Shown here in pieces: positions 17,615 to 26,183 of a stretch of DNA of 64,000 nt. Numbering within the stretch: the stretch's first letter is position 1; every line of letters begins with the position of its first letter. The translations under genes and the position numbers were made by a program. The notes beneath the pieces are model-generated. The model had not been told where the DNA came from. It worked only from the letters and a program-made list of their open reading frames with translations, and made no database searches. Source of the DNA: Verrucomicrobiota bacterium (GTDB lineage: Bacteria; Verrucomicrobiota; Verrucomicrobiia; Methylacidiphilales; UBA1321); the NCBI GenBank assembly GCA_013286145.1, contig JABDGH010000001.1:62001-126000 (forward strand), given 5' to 3'.

Positions 17615-17950
17615 ATGAGAATAACGGTCAAATATGCTGTTATGGTCTGCTTCTTAATTGTGGTGCTTGTTGGCATCTTTATTTACGAATTTCCGCCGTA
17701 CCCAGCCGCGTATTCGGTTGTTAATGCCAGCATGACGGAAAAACAGATCGATGACCTACTCACGAAGGAAGGCTTTACGAGGATGCAGGATCAAGGTGTT
17801 ACCGATAATTGGCAAAAACAAACCTTTTTTGGAATGTGGTACGTTGGATGTGGATTTTGGAAGGGAAAGGCTTATTACATTAGTGCCTGTTATCGAGCTA
17901 ACAACCATACGATCCGAGCAAGAAGCAGAGATTTTAGGATGGGAGAGTAA
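17615..17950 (+). CDS. Small membrane-anchored protein, possible immunity or SmpA-like
   Basis: The 111-residue protein has an N-terminal membrane anchor (YAVMVCFLIVVLVGIFIY). A short periplasmic domain follows with MTEKQIDDLLTKEGF, a pattern seen in SmpA/OmlA-type BamE-like folds. Two Cys occur in the tail. It lies 14 nt after the RHS-core effector candidate. Small membrane proteins in this position often protect the producer. That role is an inference from position only. A similar fold seems present in the repeat-bracketed gene at 57655. Confidence 0.55.
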   Translation: MRITVKYAVMVCFLIVVLVGIFIYEFPPYPAAYSVVNASMTEKQIDDLLTKEGFTRMQDQGVTDNWQKQTFFGMWYVGCGFWKGKAYYISACYRANNHTIRARSRDFRMGE

Positions 17951-18016
17951 GTTCCTTCGGATGCGAAAACGAATTACATGGTGGATGGTTAGTGCATTAC
18001 TAGTAATTACATTGAG

Positions 18017-18088
18017 AAAAAAGGGGACAGGCATGCAGCAGTCTTGAATTTCGCCTAGGGCATGCGAGCCTGCCTCAGTGCCTGTCCA
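18017..18088. repeat. Family C repeat, copy 2 (inverted)
   Basis: Opposite orientation to the other copies. It starts AAAAAAGGGGACAGGCATGC, then GCAGCAGTCTTGAATTTCGC and CTAGGG, and ends GTGCCTGTCC. With copy 1 it encloses the transglutaminase/RHS/small membrane protein group. Confidence 0.85.
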
Positions 18089-18144
18089 CTATTCTCTCCC
18101 TCAACAAGCCTGACTATAGAAATAGCATTAAGCAAAAGCATTTC

Positions 18145-18642
18145 ATGAAGCTATGGCAAATTTTTAAGCTGGTAGTCGTATCTCTCTTAGGAGGAATGCT
18201 ACTCTCTATAGCGACTTTAGCTCAAGATCCCAAGAGAACCCCGGACGAGCCTATTCCTAACGAGAATTTTTTTGAAATGGAGTATTTTTATGATTCATCT
18301 CATAAAAAGATCATAGTTTATTTCTGTGAAGTCAATAGCGGCTTTCAATATACAGGGTTGCGTTTGAATATTGTTAAGGAAACTCCAAAGCTTTCGCTTT
18401 ATAATTTTTGCATCCTTACCGCAATTGGCGAGGGCGTGAAGTCTGATCCAAGGTTTTTAGGCTGTGAAGATGGAGGCCTGATGATTAGCTTCGATGCGCC
18501 TGATTTCAGGCCCGGCCATGATCTAGTTATTTATGAAGCATCGCCAAGTAGGGGGCGCGTAATAAATTGTCTTGGTGGTGCCAAGGAAGCAGCAGCGCGT
18601 AAATTACAAAAGCGCTGGCCGGATGGGCAAATGGGGCAGTAA
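18145..18642 (+). CDS. Secreted hypothetical protein (165 aa)
   Basis: It begins with a signal peptide (LFKLVVVSLLGGMLLSIATLAQ-type segment, cleavage after LAQD or nearby). The mature domain is ~140 residues with four Cys and alternating strand-like segments (IIVYFCEV, LVIYEAS). I recognise no family. The base composition is more AT-rich than the nearby housekeeping genes, which suggests recent acquisition. It lies between family C copies 2 and 3 and converges on the Sel1-repeat gene. Confidence 0.5.
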   Translation: MKLWQIFKLVVVSLLGGMLLSIATLAQDPKRTPDEPIPNENFFEMEYFYDSSHKKIIVYFCEVNSGFQYTGLRLNIVKETPKLSLYNFCILTAIGEGVKSDPRFLGCEDGGLMISFDAPDFRPGHDLVIYEASPSRGRVINCLGGAKEAAARKLQKRWPDGQMGQ

Positions 18643-18698
18643 AGTCATCAACTCTGAAAGAGAATAGAACGGGGAAAGCGTTACAAGCACTACCAAGA

Positions 18699-19775
18699 TC
18701 ACTCATCGGCATGAAGTCGTTTGAGGGCGGCATGCGCGTCTGGATTACCTTCTGAGGCCGCCTGCCGATACCACGCAATGGCTTGGTCTAAGTCTTGGGG
18801 AACGCCGCAACCTGTTTCGTTAAGTTGGCCAAGGATAGTCTGGTAACTGTTATCACCCTCAGCCGCCTTTTTTTGAATCAAAGGCACTAATTTTTCTATT
18901 AATACGGTTGCCTGTGCTTGATCGCGCGGCACACCCAAACCATTTTCATAAAGAAGTGCAAGTTCCGCTTGTGCTTGAGCTTCATCTTGTGAGGCGGCCT
19001 TTTGATACCAACTAGCTGCCTCAGAATAACTTTGTTTACCGCCGTAACCTAACCGATAAAGGTCGCCTAATTCTAACTCGGCCATTGAGCTATTCTGTGT
19101 GGCAGCTTTCTCTGCCCACATGCGAGCCTTACTGTAATCTTGGACAACGCCTTTGCCCTCATAAAAACAATAACTCAGGTTGGCCTGAGCCTTTGAGTAG
19201 TTCTGATCTGCCGCCTTTTGGAACCAAGAAGCAGACAGAGAATCGTCTTTGGGAACACCCGTGCCTTGAGAATATAGCACCCCAATAATTGATTGAGCGG
19301 GAGCAAAGTTCTGGTCAGCAGCTTTCCGAAGCAACGAGGCTCCCTGAGCAATATCTTGAGTAACTCCCTGACCTTGGATGTAAACAACCCCTAAATCAGC
19401 CTGAGCTTCTGCATTACCCTGATCGGCAGCGACGTGAAGCCAGGCGATCCCACCGAGAATATCTTTTGGTCCACCCACACCTTGGCAGCACATATCTCCA
19501 AGGTAAGTCTGCGCGACAGCATCATTTAAGTCGGCTGCCAGATGGAAAAAATACCGCGCCTTAAGATAGTTTGGTGCAACACCTGCTCCTTTTAGATAAG
19601 CTTCTCCCAAACCCACCATCGCGCCTATGTCACCGTCCATTACTTTTTCACGAAGTGCCTTGACCTCCGGGGACATAATAGCGGCGGTGGGATCACTTGG
19701 CACAGGTTGAGATTGGCCTGCGAGATTTGTAAATGAGGCGAGTATTGCCAGCCCACCAATAAAAATATGTCGCAC
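18699..19775 (-). CDS. Secreted Sel1-repeat protein
   Basis: The likely start is the GTG at 19775 (VRHIFIGGLAILASFTNLAG, a signal peptide), giving 358 residues. An ATG at 19844 also opens the frame, but its first ~16 residues are translated family C repeat, so I reject it. The mature protein holds eight Sel1-like repeats of ~36 residues (AxAQxxLGxxYxxGxGVxxD...AxxWxxKAAxQ), which form an alpha-solenoid for protein binding. Sel1 proteins act as scaffolds in signalling or envelope quality control. Partner unknown. Confidence 0.85.
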   Translation of the reverse strand: MRHIFIGGLAILASFTNLAGQSQPVPSDPTAAIMSPEVKALREKVMDGDIGAMVGLGEAYLKGAGVAPNYLKARYFFHLAADLNDAVAQTYLGDMCCQGVGGPKDILGGIAWLHVAADQGNAEAQADLGVVYIQGQGVTQDIAQGASLLRKAADQNFAPAQSIIGVLYSQGTGVPKDDSLSASWFQKAADQNYSKAQANLSYCFYEGKGVVQDYSKARMWAEKAATQNSSMAELELGDLYRLGYGGKQSYSEAASWYQKAASQDEAQAQAELALLYENGLGVPRDQAQATVLIEKLVPLIQKKAAEGDNSYQTILGQLNETGCGVPQDLDQAIAWYRQAASEGNPDAHAALKRLHADE

Positions 19776-19793
19776 ATTCACAAATTGAGTAAG

Positions 19794-19869
19794 AAAAAAG
19801 GGCCATGCACAGAGACAGGATTGCAGACCATAGACGAAATTCAAGGCTGCGGCGTACCTGTCCTCTTTT
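19794..19869. repeat. Family C repeat, copy 3 (forward)
   Basis: AAAAAAGGGCCATGCACAGA opens, the core is GACCATAGACGAAATTCAAG, and GTACCTGTCCTCTTTT closes. It lies upstream of the Sel1 gene and overlaps the false N-terminal extension of that gene. Confidence 0.8.
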
Positions 19870-20003
19870 CTCGCGCTTTCCCGGCTGAATTCCTCCCCAT
19901 TTTCTTATCTGGCCTAAAAGGCTTATAATATTGCGCCAGATAAGCCATTTAAGCGGCCTAGGACTACCGCGTTTCATTCGGGCTGATGTAAAATCGTAGC
20001 CTC

Positions 20004-20171
20004 ATGAACTCCCTCCATTCTCATTCTTCTTCCAAAACCAACGAAACCCAACCGGCCACAACTCCGCCGGGTGTTCCGCGGCTCACCTCGCTCCATCACC
20101 GCCAACAAACCCAAATCGCCCGCGACCAGTTCAACGACCGCCTCGCCATACCACCTCATACCACCCTGTAA
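20004..20171 (+). CDS. Possible small ORF (55 aa)
   Basis: ATG at 20004 to TAA at 20171 encodes a Ser/Thr/Pro-rich, His-rich peptide with GVPRLTSLHHRQQTQIARDQ. No domain is recognised. It lies between family C copies 3 and 4. It may be a remnant of a longer gene or a chance frame. The rest of 19870-20379 holds only copy 4 and a C-tract at about 20182-20200. Confidence 0.25.
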   Translation: MNSLHSHSSSKTNETQPATTPPGVPRLTSLHHRQQTQIARDQFNDRLAIPPHTTL

Positions 20172-20207
20172 CGGAACATCCCCATGCCCCCCTCCCCCCC
20201 CGGAGGG

Positions 20208-20284
20208 AAAAAAAGGAACAGGCACGGAGATAGGATCGCTGACCCTAGGCAAAATTCAAGGCTGCGGCGTATCCGTCCCTTTTT
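20208..20284. repeat. Family C repeat, copy 4 (forward)
   Basis: AAAAAAAGGAACAGGCACGG opens, the core is GACCCTAGGCAAAATTCAAG, and GTATCCGTCCCTTTTT closes. It is the right-hand member of the 15.6-20.3 kb series. Confidence 0.85.
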
Positions 20285-20379
20285 CGGTGTCCCGTCATAA
20301 AACATTCCTGCCGACCAGCTAAATTGTAATCAAAATAGCGGTTGCTGACCCATGATTTTTGTGAGATGAAAGGAGCCAT

Positions 20380-20763
20380 ATGAAGAACCTTTTGGGAGTT
20401 GTAGCCGTGATGGGAGCCTTCCTCGTCGCGGGTTGCGGACACAGTTCGGACAATGCCTCCACGGAACCGCCTGCCCCGGCACCGGATACCAATACCGCGA
20501 TGAATCCGGCTGCTCCCGAGCCAACGGAGCCCACCACGCCCGCGCCTTCAACACCTGCTCCCACCACACCCGAGGTCACAGCCCCGGTAACTCCCAAACC
20601 GGCGACCAAGTATCCGATGGCCACTCCCATCCCGGGCAAAAAAGGCTTCGTTAAAAGCCCTTACGCCCAATATGCGGAACCCGTGGATGTTCGTGGTTAT
20701 GCTCCAGGCACTCTGGTGCGTTGCCCTTACACCAACAAGATTTTCGTCGTTCCCCAGGATTAA
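20380..20763 (+). CDS. Lipoprotein with Pro/Thr-rich linker
   Basis: The 127-residue protein has a signal peptide with lipobox LVAGC, so Cys19 is likely lipidated. A ~60-residue Pro/Thr/Ala linker follows. The compact C-terminal ~45 residues ([36 protein letters not shown]) look like a conserved small domain. The function is not known to me. It sits just ahead of thyA on the same strand. Confidence 0.7.
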   Translation: MKNLLGVVAVMGAFLVAGCGHSSDNASTEPPAPAPDTNTAMNPAAPEPTEPTTPAPSTPAPTTPEVTAPVTPKPATKYPMATPIPGKKGFVKSPYAQYAEPVDVRGYAPGTLVRCPYTNKIFVVPQD

Positions 20764-20816
20764 GGGATAGTTCGCCTGTAGCGGTGTTCCATGAATGCCG
20801 CCATGGTGGTTTAGAC

Positions 20817-21611
20817 ATGAAACAGTATCACGACCTCCTGCGCCTCGTTCTTGAGCAGGGTCGTCGCAAATCCGACCGCACCGGCACGGGTACGCTCTCC
20901 GTCTTCGGTGCCCAGGCGCGCTTCCCTTTGCGCGAAAACTTCCCGCTACTCACCACCAAGAAAGTCCACTTCAAGTCGGTCGTTTACGAACTTCTCTGGT
21001 TCCTGCGTGGTGAGACCAATGTCCGCTGGCTCCAGGATCACGGGGTCAGTATCTGGAACGAATGGGCTGACGCCGAAGGAAACCTGGGGCGCGTCTATGG
21101 CGCACAATGGCGCGACTGGCGCTCCCCGGACGGCGGTTCGGTCGATCAGATCGCGCGCGTCATCGAACAAATCCGCCACAAGCCCGACAGCCGCCGCCAT
21201 ATCGTCACCGCTTGGAATCCTGCCGAAGTCGAAGCGATGGCGCTTCCTCCCTGCCACGCGCTTTTCCAGTTCTTTGTCCTCGATGGTGAACTGAGTTGCC
21301 AGCTCTATCAGCGCAGCGCCGATCTCTTCCTGGGCGTTCCTTTCAACATCGCTTCCTACGCGCTTCTCACCTGCATGGTCGCGCAAGTTTGCGATCTCCA
21401 GCCCGGCGAATTTGTCCACACCTTCGGCGATCTCCATCTCTACGATAATCATCTCGACCAGGCCCGCGAACAACTCAGCCGCGAAATACGTCCCCTGCCC
21501 CGCCTCACGCTCAACCCGAAGATTCGCGAACTGAACGACTTCGCCTACGAGGACATCACCCTCCACGACTACAACCCGCATCCACCCATCAAGGCGCCCA
21601 TCGCGGTTTAA
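20817..21611 (+). CDS. thyA: Thymidylate synthase
   Basis: Starting at the ATG at 20817 ([15 protein letters not shown]) gives 264 residues, the same length as E. coli ThyA. Catalytic Cys146 lies in [12 protein letters not shown]. The dUMP-binding segment [20 protein letters not shown] and the HTFGDLHLY motif are present. It methylates dUMP to dTMP with 5,10-methylene-tetrahydrofolate, releasing dihydrofolate. folA follows downstream and regenerates tetrahydrofolate. The longer open frame back to 20721 overlaps the lipoprotein gene and is not needed. Confidence 0.97.
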   Translation: MKQYHDLLRLVLEQGRRKSDRTGTGTLSVFGAQARFPLRENFPLLTTKKVHFKSVVYELLWFLRGETNVRWLQDHGVSIWNEWADAEGNLGRVYGAQWRDWRSPDGGSVDQIARVIEQIRHKPDSRRHIVTAWNPAEVEAMALPPCHALFQFFVLDGELSCQLYQRSADLFLGVPFNIASYALLTCMVAQVCDLQPGEFVHTFGDLHLYDNHLDQAREQLSREIRPLPRLTLNPKIRELNDFAYEDITLHDYNPHPPIKAPIAV

Positions 21612-21641
21612 TCTTCTCTTTCCGCCATCTTTTTTATTACC

Positions 21642-21727
21642 GTCATCCTGAGCTTGTCGAAGGATCAGCTTCCGGTGAGTTCGTGAAAGCTTTATGGTGG
21701 CTGATCCTTCGACAAGCTCAGGATGAC
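21642..21727. repeat. Family A inverted repeat, copy 2
   Basis: Both arms are complete: GTCATCCTGAGCTTGTCGAAGG at the left and its complement at the right. A ~35-nt spacer in the middle includes CAGCTTCCGG/GGCTG pairing. It separates thyA and folA. Confidence 0.92.
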
Positions 21728-21760
21728 CGGTTGATTTAGTGAAAATAATTTGGATTAAAA

Positions 21761-22273
21761 ATGCCCATCTTCCACGCCATCGCTGCCATGTCGGAAAATC
21801 GCGTCATCGGCGATCATGGCAAAATTCCGTGGCACCTACCGGAAGATTTCCGCTGGTTCAAGCACAAGACGATGGGCGGCATACTGGTCATGGGCCGAAA
21901 AACTTTTGAATCGATCGGCAAGCCTTTGCCCGGAAGAAAGACTGCGGTTCTTTCGCGCATAACATCCGGCCTTTCCGGCGTGACCGTTTATAACAACATC
22001 GAAACATTCAAGGCGGAGACCACCTCTGATGTTCCGAATTGGATCTGCGGAGGAGCCGAGATTTACAGCCAACTCCTGCCGCAATGCACCGCGCTTTATC
22101 TTACCCGCGTCAAACGCACAGTCGATGGAGATGCCTTCTTCCCACCCTTCGAGGAGTCCTTTGCGCTCAATCAGATCATCCACGAAACAGCCGAGTTCCG
22201 GGTGGAACGCTGGATGAACAATGCCGATAAATTTGCTTATCCTCCTGAACCCTGGCCCTTCCCAACGCCCTAG
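21761..22273 (+). CDS. folA: Dihydrofolate reductase
   Basis: The 170-residue protein has the DHFR signature: AIAAMSENRVIGDHGKIPWHLPEDF (N-terminal strand, Trp and substrate Asp/Glu region), VMGRKTFESIG, and CGGAEIYSQLLP. It reduces dihydrofolate to tetrahydrofolate with NADPH, recycling the product of thyA upstream. The family A hairpin between them would be transcribed if they share one mRNA. The gene converges on the TPR paralogue array. Confidence 0.96.
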   Translation: MPIFHAIAAMSENRVIGDHGKIPWHLPEDFRWFKHKTMGGILVMGRKTFESIGKPLPGRKTAVLSRITSGLSGVTVYNNIETFKAETTSDVPNWICGGAEIYSQLLPQCTALYLTRVKRTVDGDAFFPPFEESFALNQIIHETAEFRVERWMNNADKFAYPPEPWPFPTP

Positions 22274-22280
22274 AGCTTGT

Positions 22281-24077
22281 TCACTTGGCGGGAGACCTTT
22301 GCAATATCGCAGCCTTTACCTTGGCCAGGTTATATTGCGCTTCGTTATCGTCGGGCTTCAGGCGTAAAGCCTCCTGAAACTGCACCACTGCTTCGTCCAT
22401 TTGTTCTTTTTGGAAAAAAGCAGCGCCCAGACCGTTGTGTGCCTCGGACATGTCTGGATTAATTTCGAGAGCCTTTTGGTAATGAGAAATCGCCTCATCA
22501 ACTTGTCCCTTTTTGGAAAGTATATTACCCAGGTTATTATGAGCGTCCGCCTGCCTGGGATTGATTTCCAGGGCCTGCTGGTACTGGGACATCGCTTCAT
22601 CTATTCGTCCTTTTTTAGAAAAGATGGTGCCTATGTTGTAGTGAGCTTCAGCATTTTCCGGACGGATTTCCAAGGCCTTTTGGTACTGGATAAGCGCTTC
22701 GTCCAGATGTCCTTTTTGGGTAAGGTAAGCGCCAAGATTGTAGTGAGCCAGCGAAGAGAGCGGGTTGACTTTAAGGATGTCCGTCCAAAGGGAGAGTTCG
22801 TCGGTAAAAACATTTTCACGAGTCACGGTAAGAAAAGTCAGGGGCAGGATCACGCCCATGCAGGGCACCACCGCCATCCAGAATCCGCGATTCGATTTTA
22901 ATACCATGAGGAACAAGGCCAGCAGTTGCACCGCCATTCCCGCCAGGGGTAAGTAGTAAAAGCGGTCAGCCACCGGGCGATAGAGAGGAACAAAATTGGA
23001 AACAGTCGCAAGCCCCAACCAATAGATGGCAACCCCAAGAGCGCCCACCCTGCTTTTGTAAGCCAGCAAAACCTGCAATAAAACCACCACGATCAGAATT
23101 ACGAGAGCAACGGGCGGAGAGGGGCCGAACATGATTGCCGGTGTATAGTCGGCCGCAAATTGCATCGGCCAAACCAACTTGCCCATCATGAAAACCCATA
23201 AGCCCGGTTGGATTAAAAAGACTTGAGAGAATGATCCACCGAGGTAATTCAAAGGAACTCGATCAGGGTTTGAAGGAGCTAAAAGAAATCGAGCCGCCAG
23301 AAAGATAACTGTCACCGTCATCGCACTGCCCAAAAACAGAAGCCACGGTAATTTCGCTTCCTTCCGACGAAACACGAACCAGTAAACAATGAGCAGTAAG
23401 GCTGTCGCAATTCCCGATTCCTTGCATGTTACCGAGGCGAAGGTGCAAAAAGCGCCGATGCTTCCCATGATCATCGCGATGCGAAAATTGTCCGGACGAA
23501 AAGCCATTGCCGCGAGCAAGGCCAGCAAAGTGAAGAACGTCACCAAAAGGCCCGAGCTATAACTCACCTCGGCGACCGACTCTACCGCGATTGGATGCAG
23601 GGCGAAAATCAACGTGACCACCACTATCGCAAGTTGAGCTTTCAAAAAAACACTTTTGGTCAGTCCCGTTATTTCCGTCGCGATCAAGCGTTGCAACAAC
23701 ACAAACAACAGCGCGACATTTGCCGCATGAAGCAAATTGCTGCATAAATGATACCCGAACGGTTCCTTGCCGCAGACGGCGGCGATAAGCATCAAATAAA
23801 GTAATTGTCCGGGACGAGGACCGAGCATCAGATTCATCCCTAACACTTTCAGCGACAGAACGGCAGGCAGGTTGGAAAGGGAAGTGATAAATCCTTCCTG
23901 AATAATCTCGACGCGACCATCGTAAACAAAACCAGATTTGAGTGAGGGCCAGTAGGCCAAAAAAGCCACCACCGCCAGCAGGAGGGCTATCCAGACACTC
24001 GGAAACGGCACCTTAGAGTCGTGCGAAGTCGGAGAAGCGTTATCGAACGCCTTCTTTTTCCTGAATCGTTTTGCCAT
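22281..24077 (-). CDS. TMTC-like membrane protein with 4 TPRs (paralogue 1)
   Basis: The 598-residue protein starts MAKRFRKKKAFDN. About ten membrane helices follow, with features of TMTC/GT-C membrane proteins: an early FVYDGRVEI acidic loop, PFGYHLCSNLLHAAN, and LHPIAVESVAEVSYSSGLLV, which parallels the HPxxxEaVa motif. The last ~160 residues hold four TPRs plus a partial repeat (AEAHYNIGT...AMSQYQQALEINP). TMTC proteins are membrane O-mannosyltransferases in eukaryotes; a bacterial glycosyltransferase role is an inference. It is the last and shortest of three tandem paralogues. Confidence 0.85.
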   Translation of the reverse strand: MAKRFRKKKAFDNASPTSHDSKVPFPSVWIALLLAVVAFLAYWPSLKSGFVYDGRVEIIQEGFITSLSNLPAVLSLKVLGMNLMLGPRPGQLLYLMLIAAVCGKEPFGYHLCSNLLHAANVALLFVLLQRLIATEITGLTKSVFLKAQLAIVVVTLIFALHPIAVESVAEVSYSSGLLVTFFTLLALLAAMAFRPDNFRIAMIMGSIGAFCTFASVTCKESGIATALLLIVYWFVFRRKEAKLPWLLFLGSAMTVTVIFLAARFLLAPSNPDRVPLNYLGGSFSQVFLIQPGLWVFMMGKLVWPMQFAADYTPAIMFGPSPPVALVILIVVVLLQVLLAYKSRVGALGVAIYWLGLATVSNFVPLYRPVADRFYYLPLAGMAVQLLALFLMVLKSNRGFWMAVVPCMGVILPLTFLTVTRENVFTDELSLWTDILKVNPLSSLAHYNLGAYLTQKGHLDEALIQYQKALEIRPENAEAHYNIGTIFSKKGRIDEAMSQYQQALEINPRQADAHNNLGNILSKKGQVDEAISHYQKALEINPDMSEAHNGLGAAFFQKEQMDEAVVQFQEALRLKPDDNEAQYNLAKVKAAILQRSPAK

Positions 24078-24132
24078 GCGGTCTGGATTGCTAGGATGAA
24101 CATTTCCGGCCTCCCTAGAAGCAGATTTTGTT
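24078..24132 (-). promoter_or_regulatory. Conserved leader of TMTC-TPR paralogue 1
   Basis: About 55 nt before the start codon are almost identical to the leader at 26066 and partly conserved at 28191, including CTAGAAGCAGATTTTG on the plus strand. This may be duplicated promoter or leader sequence carried along by the gene duplication. Confidence 0.45.
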
Positions 24133-24163
24133 CAGCTTACCATTGTCTTCAAACCGGGCGTTT

Positions 24164-26065
24164 CTAATTCTCCCTTTGTCTGGCCATGGCTTTCGCTTTA
24201 AGCAAATTGTTTTGCGCCCCTTCATAGTCGGGCTTTAGCCGTACGACTTCCTGGAACTGGTACACTGCCCCATCCCATTGTCCTTTTTGGATAAGAGCAA
24301 CGCCGAGATTATTATGAGCTTCAATATTCCTGGGGTCGATTTCCAGGGCTTTCTGATACTGAATAATCGCCTCATCAACCTGCTTTTTTTGGAAAAGAGC
24401 AATGCCGAGATTATTGCGGACTTCGGCATTATTTGGATTGATTTCCAGAGCCTTTTGGAACTCGATCATCGCTTCCTCCATCTGTCCTTTTTGAGAAAAA
24501 CCATTGCCAAGATTATTGTGGGCCTCTGCGTAGTTTGGGCGAATTTCCAGGGCCTTCTGAAACTGGATTATCGCCTCGTCCAACTGTCCTTTTTTCAAAA
24601 GATCGAGACCGAGATTGCTATGGGCTTCGGCTATGTTGGGATTGATTTCCAGAGCCTTTTGAAACTGATCCATCGCATCGTCCACCCGCTCTTTTTGGTC
24701 AAAGAAAATACCAAGGTTATAGTGGGCTAATGAAGAGCGGGGACTGACTTGCAACGTGTCCGTCCAAAGAGAAATGTCGTTAGCAAAAACATCTTCACGA
24801 GTCAGGGTAAGCAGGGACAAAGGCAGAAGCGCGCCAAGGAAGAGCGCTATCACCACCCAAAATATCCGGTTCCATTTTAGTGTCATGAGAAGCAACGCCA
24901 GGAGTTGCATCGCCAGTCCCGCCAGCGGCAAATAATAAAACCGGTCAGCCAAAGCATGATAAAGCGGGATGAAATTGGAAACGGGCGCAAGACCAAGCCA
25001 ATAGACGGCAATCCCAAGGGCACCCAACCGACTTCTGTAAGCCAGCCAGGCTTGCATCAAAATCACAACAACAAGGATAGCCAGCGCAAAGGTCGTTGGA
25101 GGACCGATCATGTCCACTGGCACATAATCAGCCGAAAGTTGTGCAGGCCACATTAATTTGCCCATCATGAAAACCCATAAACGGGGTTGGATCGAAAAGA
25201 CCTGCGAGAATGATATTGATCCTCCAAGATAGCCCATGGAAGCTTGGTCAGGCGGCGCGGAGGGAGCCAGAAGGAATCGAGCCGCCAGAAAGATTGCAGA
25301 CATCACCGTCGCGGCACCTAAAAATAAAAGCCACGTCAGCTTTGCTTCCCGACGTCGAAACAAAAACCAGTAAACGATGAGGAGAAGTGGCGTGGCAATT
25401 CCTGACTCCTTGCACATCACGGAAGCAAAAGCACAAAAAGCACCCACGCTTCCGATTAGCATCGCGGCTCGAAATTTTTCCGGACGAAAGAAAGTCGCCG
25501 CGAGCAAAGCCAGCAGCGTGAAAAACACCACCAGAAGGCTTGAGCTATAACTCACCTCAGCGACCGATTCCACCGAGATCGGATGCAGGGCGAAGATTAG
25601 GGTGGCTGCTGCTATCGCGAGTTGAACTTTCAAAAAGGTACTTCTGGTCAGTCCCGCTATTTCCGTCGCGATCAAGCGTTGCAACAACACAAACAACAGC
25701 GCGACATTTGCCGCATGAAGCAGATTGCTACTCAAATGGTACCCGAACGGCTCCTTGCCCCAGATAGCGGCATTGAGCATGAGATAAAGTAGCTGTCCTG
25801 GACGAGGACCGAGCATCAGATTCATGCTCAATACTTTTAGTGAAAGAACGGCAGGCAGGTTGGAAATGGAAGTGATAAATCCTTCCTGAATAATCTCAAC
25901 GCGAGCGTCGTAAACAAAACCCGATTTGAGCGAAGGCCAGTAGGCCAAAAAAGCCACCACCGCCAGCAGGAGGGCTATCCAGACACCCGAAAACGGCACT
26001 TTAGAATCGTGCGAAGACGGAGAAGTGTTATCGAACGCCTTCTTTTTCCTGAATCGTTTTGCCAT
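24164..26065 (-). CDS. TMTC-like membrane protein with 5 TPRs (paralogue 2)
   Basis: The 633-residue protein is very close to its neighbours through the membrane part, including the same MAKRFRKKKAFDN start, VYDARVEIIQEGF loop, PFGYHLSSNLLHAAN and HPISVESVAEVSYSSS. The tail has five TPRs plus a half repeat, one more than paralogue 1, which accounts for the 35-residue length difference. Near-identity with paralogue 1 suggests recent duplication or gene conversion. Probable inner-membrane sugar-transfer or envelope-assembly function, not provable here. Confidence 0.85.
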   Translation of the reverse strand: MAKRFRKKKAFDNTSPSSHDSKVPFSGVWIALLLAVVAFLAYWPSLKSGFVYDARVEIIQEGFITSISNLPAVLSLKVLSMNLMLGPRPGQLLYLMLNAAIWGKEPFGYHLSSNLLHAANVALLFVLLQRLIATEIAGLTRSTFLKVQLAIAAATLIFALHPISVESVAEVSYSSSLLVVFFTLLALLAATFFRPEKFRAAMLIGSVGAFCAFASVMCKESGIATPLLLIVYWFLFRRREAKLTWLLFLGAATVMSAIFLAARFLLAPSAPPDQASMGYLGGSISFSQVFSIQPRLWVFMMGKLMWPAQLSADYVPVDMIGPPTTFALAILVVVILMQAWLAYRSRLGALGIAVYWLGLAPVSNFIPLYHALADRFYYLPLAGLAMQLLALLLMTLKWNRIFWVVIALFLGALLPLSLLTLTREDVFANDISLWTDTLQVSPRSSLAHYNLGIFFDQKERVDDAMDQFQKALEINPNIAEAHSNLGLDLLKKGQLDEAIIQFQKALEIRPNYAEAHNNLGNGFSQKGQMEEAMIEFQKALEINPNNAEVRNNLGIALFQKKQVDEAIIQYQKALEIDPRNIEAHNNLGVALIQKGQWDGAVYQFQEVVRLKPDYEGAQNNLLKAKAMARQREN

Positions 26066-26120
26066 GCGGTCTTGATTGCTAGGATGAACATTTCCGGCCT
26101 CCCTAGAAGCAGATTTTGTT
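26066..26120 (-). promoter_or_regulatory. Conserved leader of TMTC-TPR paralogue 2
   Basis: Nearly base-for-base copy of the leader at 24078-24132 (GATTGCTAGGATGAACATTT then CCGGCCTCCCTAGAAGCAGA on the plus strand). See that entry. Confidence 0.45.
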
Positions 26121-26183
26121 TAGATAAGGGGCTCTCTTCGCTTTTAAGCGAGGCGTTCGCATGTCCCGCTCCAACCTGCCCTC

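Noticed and set aside
19974-20252. 92-codon minus-strand frame between family C copies 3 and 4
   Set aside because: Gly/Arg/Val-rich, runs into the repeat and the poly-C tract, no domain; the 55-aa plus-strand frame is only slightly better.
15611-20284. Family C repeats as integron attC sites
   Set aside because: Cassette spacing is similar, but one copy is inverted, genes face both ways, the GTTRRRY/RYYYAAC core is absent and no integrase gene is seen.
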